Of a stretch of 64,000 nucleotides of DNA, positions 36,862 to 44,903 are shown piece by piece. The stretch is taken from NCBI GenBank assembly GCA_030430845.1, contig JAUIKE010000009.1:21222-85221 (forward strand), in the 5' to 3' direction. A program made the translations under genes and the position numbers. Each line of letters begins with the position of its first letter. Position 1 is the stretch's first letter. This stretch comes from Bacteroidia bacterium. GTDB taxonomy: Bacteria > Bacteroidota > Bacteroidia > Chitinophagales > Saprospiraceae. Below the pieces are notes generated by a model. The model worked only from the letters and a program-made list of their open reading frames with translations. It had not been told where the DNA came from and did not search any database.

Positions 36862-36893
36862 TCTTTGTGAGGTGCCCGTTCGGACACCTCACA
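36862..36893. terminator. Hairpin between two minus-strand genes
   Basis: Stem GTGAGGTG/CACCTCAC with further pairing towards the loop (one G-T type mismatch) around 36866-36893, flanked by TTTCTTTC/GAAAGAAA. It follows the stop of the gene at 36955-37506 and precedes the start at 36814, fitting a terminator. Confidence 0.55.
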
Positions 36894-36954
36894 GAAAGAA
36901 AATGATGGATTTAAAATCGGTTCATGGGATGGTTCATGGGATTACAAACGTTCA

Positions 36955-37506
36955 CTATTTCTGGCGGATCGTCATACGCTGTGGTCTGTCAGCCTTCACG
37001 CTAACCACATTCGGTCCTTGGTATTTATTCATCAGCTTATCGATCTTACCGACGATATCTGCATTGATGCTAGGCGTTTTCAACCAGATGAAGGTACTTT
37101 CTGAGAACTTATCATCTGTGTGGACCTTATGTCTGAAGATACCTCCTTTACCTTTTGCTGCACCTTGCTGAGTGATCGTTTTTTTCACCAATTGTACCTG
37201 AGCAGGAGAAGATTTTCCGTAGGTTCTGACTGCTTTTCCGCGACTAACCTCCTGAATGCTGTAGGCTTGAGGGTCTACCTGTCTTAGCAAGGAAAGAAAA
37301 GCTCTTTCATCAGCGGGGCTCATTTTCAGGCCTTCGAAGTACCAGGTATTGTTATTTACCGGCTTAGCCTGTAGGTTGTCGATCTTCGCACTTTGTCGGG
37401 CCGGGGCCTTCGTTTGGGCGTTCGCTGAAAAATGAGAGAAAGTTGCTACCATTAATAAAGCGATCAGGCTGATGGTGCGGGTGAAAAGAGATTTTGGATT
37501 GTTCAT
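36955..37506 (-). CDS. Exported protein of unknown function
   Basis: A 183-residue protein with a signal peptide (RTISLIALLMVATFSHFSANA, cleavage near AQT). The mature part contains WYFEGLKMSPADERAFLSLL, QEVSRGKAVRTYG and a glycine-lysine linker AAKGKGGIF. It ends in a basic IRQK. No membrane anchor, lipobox or T9SS tail is visible. Family unknown. It is flanked downstream by a hairpin and upstream by a 798-bp non-coding region filled with palindromic repeats. Confidence 0.6.
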   Translation of the reverse strand: MNNPKSLFTRTISLIALLMVATFSHFSANAQTKAPARQSAKIDNLQAKPVNNNTWYFEGLKMSPADERAFLSLLRQVDPQAYSIQEVSRGKAVRTYGKSSPAQVQLVKKTITQQGAAKGKGGIFRHKVHTDDKFSESTFIWLKTPSINADIVGKIDKLMNKYQGPNVVSVKADRPQRMTIRQK

Positions 37507-37728
37507 TGTTCAATGATTTAATTTTGATTAAAAAAAGTTTGGTTTTTTGAAGTTTTGCGGATCGTTTTGTTCCGCTTTCGATACTTAATGACCGGGCAAG
37601 GAAATAGGTAAACTTCAAAAGGGCACTTTTTTTGTTTTTTTGTGAAAAAAGGGCAATCAACCACTTATAAAACCATGATAATCAATTAATTATTTTTAAT
37701 TTATTTTTTAAAAAAAAATGAATTTTCG
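37507..37728. other. Upstream region of the 37506 gene, no gene seen
   Basis: AT-rich DNA with no supported coding sequence; it presumably contains the promoter of the minus-strand gene ending at 36955. Poly-A stretches near 37700-37720 precede the REP cluster. Confidence 0.4.
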
Positions 37729-37950
37729 TTGGTGGCGGTCTCTGACCGCCTAATCGGACAGCAAGCTTTAGCTTGCCAGGAGGGTAAACTTCAGTTTGCC
37801 CAAAACAGTATCTCGTCTTAGCAACAAAAAATAAGCAAACTAAAGTTCGCTGTCCGGGCAACTGTCTTATTGGGGTTAAATTTATAACCGCCGAATTTAA
37901 GCAAGCTAAAGCTCGCTTTCCTGGCAAGCTAAAGCTTGCTGTCCATTAGG
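37729..37950. repeat. REP cluster with inverted ends
   Basis: A GTTGGTGGCGGTCTC unit (from 37729) is followed by several hairpins of the type GCAAGCTTTAGCTTGC (37761-37776 and 37923-37940) and related, diverged GCAAACT..AGTTTGC units. Positions 37749-37780 and 37920-37950 are near-perfect inverted repeats of each other (about 31 bp), so the block looks like a small element with terminal inverted repeats. The 5' unit matches the REPs beside RAYT 2. The 81-residue open frame across it is accidental. Confidence 0.8.
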
Positions 37951-37994
37951 CACTTATTTTTTTAACGTTAATGAGACTGGTTCGTAATAGGTAA

Positions 37995-38153
37995 GGGGTT
38001 GTGTAAAAATGAGGAACGAGTTTTTACACAACCCCATTAAATTTTATTTGGGAGGTCGTTTTAAGAAAAAAACTTTGTTTTTTTCTTAAAACGACCTCCC
38101 AAAAGAATATTATTGGTTGTGTGAAAAGGCCGAAGGACTTTTTACACAACCCC
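37995..38153. repeat. Nested-palindrome element, copy 3
   Basis: Near-identical to copy 2 in reverse orientation (159 bp), with outer 15-bp arms, the same central 27-bp stem and both side hairpins. The central TTT loop keeps the same + strand sequence as in copy 2 although the flanks are inverted, and the left side-hairpin loop (TGAGGAACGAG) is also reversed relative to copies 1 and 2. Confidence 0.88.
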
Positions 38154-38230
38154 ACCAACGTATTTTGCGTTCGGTGGTTTGGAAACCCGCCACGAGCGGA
38201 ACAGCCGCTTTCGGCCCCGGCCACCAACAC
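38154..38230. repeat. REP units of the RAYT 2 family
   Basis: GGTGGTTTGGAAACCCGCC, CGAGCGGAACAGCCGCTTTCG and flanking CACCAACG/CCACCAAC motifs. These match REPs at 49272-49380 and 50153-50230 (GGCGGTTT..AAACCGCC and CCACCAACGG). They lie about 75 bp before the ECF sigma gene and within its possible promoter region. Confidence 0.7.
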
Positions 38231-38304
38231 CTGTTAAATAACTTTTTTTCTTTAAAATCATTACTTTTATTACTCATCGGCAATTAAAGAACAAATATCC
38301 CTGC

Positions 38305-38898
38305 ATGGAAAACAACACCACCCTTAAAGACGAAGAAATTCTGGCAGGACTTTGTTCCGGAAAGAAGCAGGAAGAGGATCGGGCCTTGATGGGCATGTAC
38401 CAGGCCTATTTCGGCATGATCCAAAGCCATGTTGTCAAAAACAACGGCAGTCCGGAAGATGCAGAAGACATCTTCTGGACCGGCATCGAAGCTTTCTGGA
38501 ACAAAGCCAGACAGGACGACTTCTCTTTGAGTAGTACCGTAAAGACCTATTTCTACAGCATTTGCAAATACAAATGGCTGGAGGAACTCAGGCGAAGAAA
38601 AAGAAAAGACGACAAACACAATCCACTGGACAGCGACCACCAGGAGATCCCTGCAGATGTCGATATCAGTGGAGAAATCCTACAGGAAGAAAAGTATGAA
38701 TGGCTTTGGAAAAAGATCCGGATGCTCAACGAAACCTGTATAAAACTATTAACCCATTTTTATGTACAAGGAGATTCCATGAAACAAATTGCTGAAACGC
38801 TTGGCATGTCCAATAGCAATTCAGCTAAAAGTGCGGCCAGCAAATGTCGAAAACAGTTGGCAGTCTTGATCATGGAGGACCCAAATTTTCCAGTTTAG
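38305..38898 (+). CDS. ECF-type RNA polymerase sigma factor
   Basis: A 197-residue sigma-70 family protein. Region 2 is about residues 20-100 (DRALMGMYQAYFGMIQSHVV, EDAEDIFWTGIEAFWNKAR, VKTYFYSICKYKWLEELRRR) and region 4 about 130-190 (LNETCIKLLTHFYVQGDSMK, GMSNSNSAKSAASKCRKQL). It resembles the sigma factors that stand beside TPR and CHAT proteins in Bacteroidota. The next gene, 79 bp downstream behind a hairpin, encodes a membrane protein that is the likely anti-sigma factor. Confidence 0.88.
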   Translation: MENNTTLKDEEILAGLCSGKKQEEDRALMGMYQAYFGMIQSHVVKNNGSPEDAEDIFWTGIEAFWNKARQDDFSLSSTVKTYFYSICKYKWLEELRRRKRKDDKHNPLDSDHQEIPADVDISGEILQEEKYEWLWKKIRMLNETCIKLLTHFYVQGDSMKQIAETLGMSNSNSAKSAASKCRKQLAVLIMEDPNFPV

Positions 38899-38923
38899 GG
38901 AATGTTAGTTTTTTAATTAAAAA

Positions 38924-38962
38924 AGTAGTGTTTCATCCGCCTCGAGCGGATGAAACACTACT
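38924..38962. terminator. Hairpin between sigma and anti-sigma candidate
   Basis: A perfect 17-bp stem (AGTAGTGTTTCATCCGC) with 5-nt loop in the 79-bp gap. It has no T-tract on the + strand and may modulate the ratio of the two products rather than fully stop transcription. Confidence 0.5.
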
Positions 38963-38977
38963 GAAAATCGTTGCATT

Positions 38978-39736
38978 ATGTCAACCTATGATAAAGAATA
39001 TCTACAAGAACAACATCTCCTGGGCAAGCTAAGCCCGGAGGAGCAAAAGGCTTTTGACCAGATCCTGGAGGCCGATCCCGATTTTGCTCGTGAGGTCAAG
39101 GCCGGCGAACTGGCGGTGGAAGGTTTGAAATCCCTTCACGTACACAATCGCGTTCAGGAGCTAAGAAAGCAGATGAGTGCCGGTCAGGGTGAGGAAAAAC
39201 CAGAGAAGCCCGTAAAGAAAAAAGAGGGTAGAGTCATATCTCTCTTGCGCAGGCCGCTGAGTATTGCGGCTAGTGTGGCCCTGCTGATCGCGGCGGCTTA
39301 TTTTATCTATCTGTCCTACGGCAGTCAATCGCTGTATGACCAATACAGCCGGCACCCTTCATTTTCGGTTACGGAGATGTCATCAGCGCCGTCTTATGAT
39401 CTTTCAAGAGCCGAAACGGCCTTTCAGCAAGGAGATTATGAAGTAAGCCAGACGGAATTATCCGCTTACCTCGCCGAGAATCCGACAGATACGATGGCCT
39501 TGCTTTTCCAGGGCATCTGTCAATTGGAATTGGATAATTTTTCTCAGGCGGAGCGTATTTTTGGCGATATCCGGGCAGGTACCTCTGATGTTCAGGAGCA
39601 GGGGGAGTGGTACCTGGCTTTGACGTATGTGAAACAGAAAGATACAGCGCGGGCGCGGGGCATTTTAAATGCTATTCCGCAGAGTTCAGAGAAGTATACT
39701 CAAGCACAAGAATTGCTGAAAAATATAGGAGAATAA
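38978..39736 (+). CDS. Single-pass membrane TPR protein, candidate anti-sigma factor
   Basis: A 252-residue protein with three parts. Residues 1-90 are cytoplasmic and start YDKEYLQEQHLLGKLSPEEQ, similar to anti-sigma N-termini (short acidic helices, PEEQKAFDQIL), ending in a lysine-rich stretch. A transmembrane helix spans about 95-113 (SIAASVALLIAAAYFIYLS). Residues 140-252 form periplasmic tetratricopeptide-like repeats (AETAFQQGDYEVSQTELSAY, LLFQGICQLELDNFSQAERI). Position after the sigma gene and topology suggest an anti-sigma factor with a periplasmic sensing domain (inference). The stop codon lies inside a 28-bp hairpin shared with the converging CHAT gene. Confidence 0.72.
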   Translation: MSTYDKEYLQEQHLLGKLSPEEQKAFDQILEADPDFAREVKAGELAVEGLKSLHVHNRVQELRKQMSAGQGEEKPEKPVKKKEGRVISLLRRPLSIAASVALLIAAAYFIYLSYGSQSLYDQYSRHPSFSVTEMSSAPSYDLSRAETAFQQGDYEVSQTELSAYLAENPTDTMALLFQGICQLELDNFSQAERIFGDIRAGTSDVQEQGEWYLALTYVKQKDTARARGILNAIPQSSEKYTQAQELLKNIGE

Positions 39737-39784
39737 AAAGGTAGGCTGACGGGTTTCGTCAGCCTACCTTTTTATTCTCCTATA
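39724..39784. terminator. 28-bp perfect hairpin shared by two convergent genes
   Basis: Positions 39724-39751 pair perfectly with 39757-39784 around a 5-nt loop. A and T runs sit symmetrically at the stem base, fitting a bidirectional intrinsic terminator. The arms contain the final codons and stop of the TPR protein (+) and the final YRRIKR-stop of the CHAT protein (-). Confidence 0.75.
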
Positions 39785-42595
39785 AATAACAAATATCCCC
39801 ACTAAAAGGACGACTAGTAATCCTAACAACAAGGAATGATTCCCTTTCCCACTTTCCAATTCCACCACTCCTTCATTCCCGTAATACACAAAACCTGCCC
39901 AATAATAAGGCGACTTCTGAAAAGCGGGAATATTGGGATCCTCCAGGTAATCAAGTTTTGTTTGTTGTAAAGCCTCCGACTTGGGCGTTCCCACTGCCAG
40001 GGCTTCATAAAATCGAGCAAATAACTGAGCTGTAGATGCCTCGTTAACCGTCCATAGACTCGCGATCAGGCTGGCAGCGCCGGCAAAAGTAAAGCCCCTC
40101 GACAAGCTCATGACACCCTCGCCTTCAGCCAGGCGGCCAAGGCCCGTTTCGCAGGCACTGAGCGTAACCAGGTCGGCTTGCAAACTGAGTGCATAAATTT
40201 CCGGCAGGTATAGCGTGCTGTCAATGAATTCGATATGGGGAGGAGCCTCCAGTCCGGTTCCCTGAGCATGGGTGGAGAGATGAAGGATTCGATAATTAGG
40301 ACTTTCCCGACGAAAAGACGCCAGTTTAGCGCCGCCGTCTACCAAGATTTTTTTAGCCGGTATCCGGATGGCCTTCACCTCCTCTCGACTAAACCCCAGA
40401 GGAGGCAGGTTCCGGGGTTTTTCTTCGAAACCGGGCGCTACAGCCAGTAAGTTCTTTTTGGTATCGACCGATAAGTTTTTTAAATAAAAAAGCGTCGCCA
40501 GGGAATATCCGTACCCGATCTTCCATTTTTTGAGCAGAAAGGGGGCTGTGCTCCAGTTAGCTGTATGCGGTTCGTACAGTAAAGCGCTAAAAGGAAGGAA
40601 GTTCAACCAAGCGTCGGGAATAACAGTAATGGATTGGTCATCTCTAAGCGGATTTTCACCTAATAATAAGGTATAGAGTTCATGTGCTTCTGTCAAATAA
40701 GCGGCTCTTTCATTGCTAATTAGCTCTCTGGAATTAAAGCGGCGGATAAAATTTTGGGCCATGCCCAAAAGTTCATCACTTTGACGCACCACCCGGAGAT
40801 CTACCCTGGCATCTTTTTCTATGGTAAAAATGTATACATTCTCTTCTCCCACAAAGTATTCGATCAAGCGATCTGAAGATGAGTTTTCCATCCATTGTCG
40901 AACCTGTTCGAAGATCAGCTCTTGCCGGGCCAGTGCATTTATACTCGGATACTTCTTTCTGATTGCCTCTCGCAAATCCTCCAACTGATCCCCTACCGCA
41001 TTTTTTTCGAATAAAAAGCGTTTTTTGGCTCCTTCCTCTGTAGCCAGTTGGTATTCTTTTTCATAAAAGGAGTAATAACGCAGCAATTCCTTTTCCTGAA
41101 TAAACAAACTGTCCTGTTGTTGAAAAGAAGCCGTAGCCAAATTTTCCCGAATATTATCCAACAAAAGACTGGCCTTACTCCGCTCAGTAATCAAAAATGC
41201 CTTCTCTAAATAAGCCTCCTCATTTGTTGCTTCATATAATTGATAAGCCACCTGTAGGGCTTTTTCGGTACGATTCCGGCGGTAGGCCTGAAGCAATAGC
41301 TTAGCAGATTCATTTTCCAAAACCTGGCGCAACAGATTCTCTGCCTGGTACGCGAGATCATGACTACTCAATGACGCGCTTAAAAGTTGTTGATCTCCCC
41401 CTTCCTTGTAAAGACGAAACAAGGCATCGGCCTTCCCTTCTAAAGCTTCAGCAATGGTATTTTCTTCATAAAAAAACGCTGGTGAGGGGGCATCCAGCAA
41501 GTCATCAGGCTGAAAAGAAGGGATCACACAGCTCAGTGCTTCATGAAAATGACCGACCGCTTCCTGGTCTTGACCATTCAGCATTGACAAGTGCCCCAAG
41601 GCTATGAAAATCTTGGCCGAAGTTCGGTGATTTTGAGTCCCATACGCCTTGACGGCAAAAGACAAAGCCTGATCAAAGGCAAATTTAGCTTCGGAATAGG
41701 CTTTTTCGTCTATCAAAATATATCCTAAAATATAGTACGCTCCAGACACCCATTCATGGTAATCCGAATGTTCCGGCTCCCGGATGCCCGTCAAAATAGC
41801 GACAGCCGATCGGGCCGTACTGAGCGCCTCATCGAGTTGCCCTGTCTCCTGTCGGCTTTTGGCCAGATTGGACAGCAGCTGCCCCCGTCTGATCATCGGC
41901 AAAGAATCAATGGACAAGCCTTTTTGGTATTCGGTAATGGCTAGCTCGTTATTCCCTTCATTCCAATAAGTCAACCCAATATTATTGTACAGCCCTCCTT
42001 TGATATCATAGGAATCTGTGTGTCGCAAGGCTTTTTCGTAAATATAGCGGGCTTTTTCATTGTCTCCGATCATGGTTAGGCAGGTACCCATGAGCTGGTA
42101 AACATATTCGACGATATTAAAGTCTTCGATTTCCTGCTCTAAAAAAATGCGTTCTGCCTCTTCCAGGGCCCTGATACTCGCCACTATCTGCCCCAGTTCA
42201 AAATGAACATATCCTTCGCTGGCATATACCCACATTAGAGACTCCCATTCGGCATAGTCATTGGGAGCCCGCCAAAGGTCAGCCAGGCCTTTTTCGATCA
42301 CTTCCAGGGAGCGTTCCGGCTCATCGAAGTAGTACTGCCAATCCCAGTAGGTATCCAGCCAGCTTGTGAGGTCATCTTTTTGGCGATGGAAGTCCACTTT
42401 TTTTTCATAAAAAAAATCGACGCTATCGGCCGAGCCGCTGGTCGTTACTCTATCGATGTGCTTGATCAAAGTTCTCCAATAGGTAGTGTCCTGGGAGGTG
42501 TAGGAGGAGGTGTTTTGGGCATAGAGGGGGGCTTGGGATAAAAAAAGGATATCCATTATTAAAAAAAACAGTAGATAAGAACATCTTGGGAGCAT
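39764..42595 (-). CDS. TPR-CHAT domain protein (caspase-like peptidase), membrane-anchored
   Basis: A 943-residue protein. Signal peptide at 1-27 (LLFFLIMDILFLSQAPLYAQ), TPR repeats about 90-460 (RYIYEKALRHTDSYDIKGGL, NEGNNELAITEYQKGLSI), a coiled segment to about 600, and a CHAT domain about 630-915. The catalytic dyad is present: His776 in LHLSTHAQGTG and Cys815 in LSACETGLGR, spacing 39 as usual. It ends in a transmembrane helix (about 920-937) with a basic tail. The predicted topology puts TPR and CHAT in the periplasm. CHAT proteins are cysteine peptidases related to caspases and separase. Neighbours (sigma factor, anti-sigma candidate, PKD protein, OmpA) suggest a signalling protease; the substrate is unknown. 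Confidence 0.9.
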   Translation of the reverse strand: MLPRCSYLLFFLIMDILFLSQAPLYAQNTSSYTSQDTTYWRTLIKHIDRVTTSGSADSVDFFYEKKVDFHRQKDDLTSWLDTYWDWQYYFDEPERSLEVIEKGLADLWRAPNDYAEWESLMWVYASEGYVHFELGQIVASIRALEEAERIFLEQEIEDFNIVEYVYQLMGTCLTMIGDNEKARYIYEKALRHTDSYDIKGGLYNNIGLTYWNEGNNELAITEYQKGLSIDSLPMIRRGQLLSNLAKSRQETGQLDEALSTARSAVAILTGIREPEHSDYHEWVSGAYYILGYILIDEKAYSEAKFAFDQALSFAVKAYGTQNHRTSAKIFIALGHLSMLNGQDQEAVGHFHEALSCVIPSFQPDDLLDAPSPAFFYEENTIAEALEGKADALFRLYKEGGDQQLLSASLSSHDLAYQAENLLRQVLENESAKLLLQAYRRNRTEKALQVAYQLYEATNEEAYLEKAFLITERSKASLLLDNIRENLATASFQQQDSLFIQEKELLRYYSFYEKEYQLATEEGAKKRFLFEKNAVGDQLEDLREAIRKKYPSINALARQELIFEQVRQWMENSSSDRLIEYFVGEENVYIFTIEKDARVDLRVVRQSDELLGMAQNFIRRFNSRELISNERAAYLTEAHELYTLLLGENPLRDDQSITVIPDAWLNFLPFSALLYEPHTANWSTAPFLLKKWKIGYGYSLATLFYLKNLSVDTKKNLLAVAPGFEEKPRNLPPLGFSREEVKAIRIPAKKILVDGGAKLASFRRESPNYRILHLSTHAQGTGLEAPPHIEFIDSTLYLPEIYALSLQADLVTLSACETGLGRLAEGEGVMSLSRGFTFAGAASLIASLWTVNEASTAQLFARFYEALAVGTPKSEALQQTKLDYLEDPNIPAFQKSPYYWAGFVYYGNEGVVELESGKGNHSLLLGLLVVLLVGIFVIYRRIKR

Positions 42596-42640
42596 ATGGA
42601 AGAGTGAGATTGTCTTTAGAAAAATTGTCCTGTATTAAAG

Positions 42641-42706
42641 TTAAAAATTAAACAGCGCTTGGGAAAAAGGCCTTCGCCTTTTTCCCAAGCGCTGTTTAAT
42701 TTTTAA
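42641..42706. terminator. 31-bp perfect hairpin between PKD protein and CHAT genes
   Basis: Positions 42641-42671 pair perfectly with 42676-42706 around a CTTC tetraloop. On the minus strand it follows the stop of the PKD gene (42711) and ends in T-rich sequence, an intrinsic terminator layout. The CHAT gene start follows 46 bp later, so it needs its own promoter or read-through. Confidence 0.75.
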
Positions 42707-42710
42707 TCTT

Positions 42711-44792
42711 CTAAAACTTCCAGCTTGCATACACCTCCGCCGCATAGCGCGTCTGATCGCCCAGGCGAAAGTGAGTACGCAGTCCTAAAGAAGGCCCGGC
42801 CCGTACCATGCCGATGCCGACATCCACAAACAGCCCCAGCCGCCCCCAGGTGGACGTCTGCGTTTCAAGGGAGGTACCCGAATTCTCGCCAGTCTGCTCC
42901 TCATCGATCAAGCGGGTCTCGACCGTGCCGTCGGCATTGACAAAGCGCGCATAAACTCTTCGGAAATACTGCGAATTGGTTTGCAGATCATCTTCCGACC
43001 GCTCGAAGGTCAACAGATAGGTTGCTCCCACCCCAATCGAAAAGAGGTCAGATAAATTCTTTCGAAGCTGCAGCGGCACCAACTCAACGGAGAGCCGGCG
43101 ATGGGTGCTATTGCCCGTAAAACGAGTTATGGAATCAAAAACGATGAAGTTATCAGCCCCTGCAACCCCCATGGTATCCGACTTAAACTCGACGGGCCGG
43201 CGAACGAAAGTTTCCCATTTATCAGAAAGTCCGGTCCGGATCTCCGGCTGTAGGTACATTTTGAAAGCTTTGTAATCCGACAGGGAAAGCCCCATAAAAA
43301 ACACATTTGGTTGGCTGATGGCCTCTCCTCCGATAATATTGTTATCCTCCGGAAAAAAGCGGTAGCCCAGCTGAACACCGAGGGAAGGTTCATACTTGTA
43401 CCGGGTACGCGCCCAGTTGGTGACCACCGGCTCTTCCTGGTCGAATTCGATCCCGGCCTGGCTGGCGAAGGGGCGTTTTTTCATTTTTTTACCCGGATAG
43501 ATCTTATAAGCCACAAAGCCTTTGGTGGAATCCCGGTCGCGAACACCTTCCTGGCTGGTGCCGGGCAGATACACGTTTTTAAACACAAAGATCAACTCAT
43601 TTTTTCTGATAAGGGTATCCATACAACTCCAGTCGACTTCCTCTTCGGGGCAGATCGGGCATTCGGGATAATTGCCGAGCACTTCCAGTTTTTCCAGGTT
43701 CAGTCCTTTGGGGATATCGGTCGTGATTCTGATGGTCCCGGCCGGGCCCTCTCCAGTGTTTTGAAACTGCACCTTGTATTGCAGCTGATTGCGGCGGATG
43801 CCCCGGAAGCCGACTTTTCGATCGGATACGGACATTATATTGGGGTCGTGTGCCGCCACGATCTCTATTTCGAGTCGCTCCGTATCGAGCAGGCGACCGT
43901 CGTTGCTTTCCAGTACTGTTTGCAGGAATATGGTGACGGCTGTATCCTTCACCATTTCCGGGGTAGCGTCCAGGCTGATGAACAGATTGCGGGTTTCGCC
44001 GGGTGCGAGGTTGTAGTACGACCAGGAGCGCTGCTCGTGAAACTCATTTTTAGCTTCTTCGAGTGTTTCGTTCAATTCCTGTTCGCGAATTCGAGGGTTT
44101 TCCAAAAAAGCAGATTTTTTCGGCACCATTTCGTCAATGGAAGCTAGAGCTGTTTTTTTATCATACGGATAAAACAAAATCGAGCTCAGGGCCTGTTGTT
44201 CCTCTTCTTCCCCATAATACATGAGCGATTCCTGATAATTAAAATGAGAGGTGGGGAAGCGTTTTTCATTAAAAAAGAGGTGCAGCTTACCGTACTGATA
44301 ATCCGAAGTATTATTCCGGTAACTAACGATAATGATGGTTTCCTCTTCCGGCGAGGGGTTCCGGGCAGCGGCAATGCCAATATTTTTTACTCGCTCTTTA
44401 ATTACATTCGGGTAATCCTGATCCTGAGGAGCGAGGGAGGCGACCATCTCTACTTTTTTGCCTTTTTTCTTCGGCTTTTTTCCCTTGTCGTAATTACCGG
44501 TAGCCAGCAAATAGGCATCGTAGCTACCTGCCTGATCATACACATGGATGGGCGACTCTTCTCTGCTGAAGTGGCCGTCACCAAAGATCCAGAAATATTC
44601 ATAGAAGGGCGGCGGCGCACCGGCCAGGCCGGTCAGGGGTTGAAGGTCGGGAACAAACTGCAGGCCTGAGCTAGCAGAAGTCGTATGGAAATCAACTGCC
44701 TGGGTCGCCTCAATGGGGGCGGTGGGGTCCTGGGCAGATAAGCACGGCAAACCCAAACAGAGTAGTAAAGTGATAGCAAGGATGTTTTTCAT
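42711..44792 (-). CDS. PKD-domain protein with C-terminal outer-membrane-like barrel
   Basis: A 693-residue exported protein (signal peptide ILAITLLLCLGLPCLS, cleavage near AQD). A PKD domain at about 45-100 has the typical YEYFWIFGDGHFSREESPIH and YDQAGSYDAYLLAT. A lysine-rich linker follows, then DUF11/CARDB-like Ig domains (about 290-450, with YKVQFQNTGEGPAGTIRITT). The last roughly 230 residues have alternating strands (GVQLGYRFFPEDN, FSIGVGATYLLTF, RAGPSLGLRTHFRL) and end AEVYASWKF with terminal Phe, a BAM signal, so an outer-membrane beta-barrel is likely. An enzymatic role is not visible. Two cysteine pairs (YPECPICPEEE and SCMD) lie in the Ig region. It is on the same strand before the CHAT gene. 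Confidence 0.75.
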   Translation of the reverse strand: MKNILAITLLLCLGLPCLSAQDPTAPIEATQAVDFHTTSASSGLQFVPDLQPLTGLAGAPPPFYEYFWIFGDGHFSREESPIHVYDQAGSYDAYLLATGNYDKGKKPKKKGKKVEMVASLAPQDQDYPNVIKERVKNIGIAAARNPSPEEETIIIVSYRNNTSDYQYGKLHLFFNEKRFPTSHFNYQESLMYYGEEEEQQALSSILFYPYDKKTALASIDEMVPKKSAFLENPRIREQELNETLEEAKNEFHEQRSWSYYNLAPGETRNLFISLDATPEMVKDTAVTIFLQTVLESNDGRLLDTERLEIEIVAAHDPNIMSVSDRKVGFRGIRRNQLQYKVQFQNTGEGPAGTIRITTDIPKGLNLEKLEVLGNYPECPICPEEEVDWSCMDTLIRKNELIFVFKNVYLPGTSQEGVRDRDSTKGFVAYKIYPGKKMKKRPFASQAGIEFDQEEPVVTNWARTRYKYEPSLGVQLGYRFFPEDNNIIGGEAISQPNVFFMGLSLSDYKAFKMYLQPEIRTGLSDKWETFVRRPVEFKSDTMGVAGADNFIVFDSITRFTGNSTHRRLSVELVPLQLRKNLSDLFSIGVGATYLLTFERSEDDLQTNSQYFRRVYARFVNADGTVETRLIDEEQTGENSGTSLETQTSTWGRLGLFVDVGIGMVRAGPSLGLRTHFRLGDQTRYAAEVYASWKF

Positions 44793-44903
44793 TTATTGTG
44801 TTTTTGAGGTTATCCGGTTTAAGTTAAAAAAAATCTGGTTTACCTTTTTCTATATCCGGCAATTAAGAAGTGTTCCTGTTTTATAAAAAAACAAAATAGC
44901 ACC

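Noticed and set aside
37682..37927. 81-codon minus-strand frame over the REP cluster
   Set aside because: Entirely composed of repeat units, with no start context and no homology-like features.
38305..42595. Type III-E CRISPR/Craspase locus, suggested by TPR-CHAT and sigma factor
   Set aside because: No gRAMP effector, Csx30-like protein, Cas1/2 or array; the CHAT protein is exported and membrane-anchored, unlike the cytoplasmic Craspase protease.
39764..42595. Bacterial gasdermin-type cell-death module
   Set aside because: No small gasdermin-like gene lies next to the CHAT gene; the neighbours are sigma-related and envelope proteins.
43311..44147. 278-codon open frame antisense to the PKD-barrel gene
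   Set aside because: It is the complement of a clearly coding gene with signal peptide and barrel tail; the antisense product shows no domain or sensible composition.
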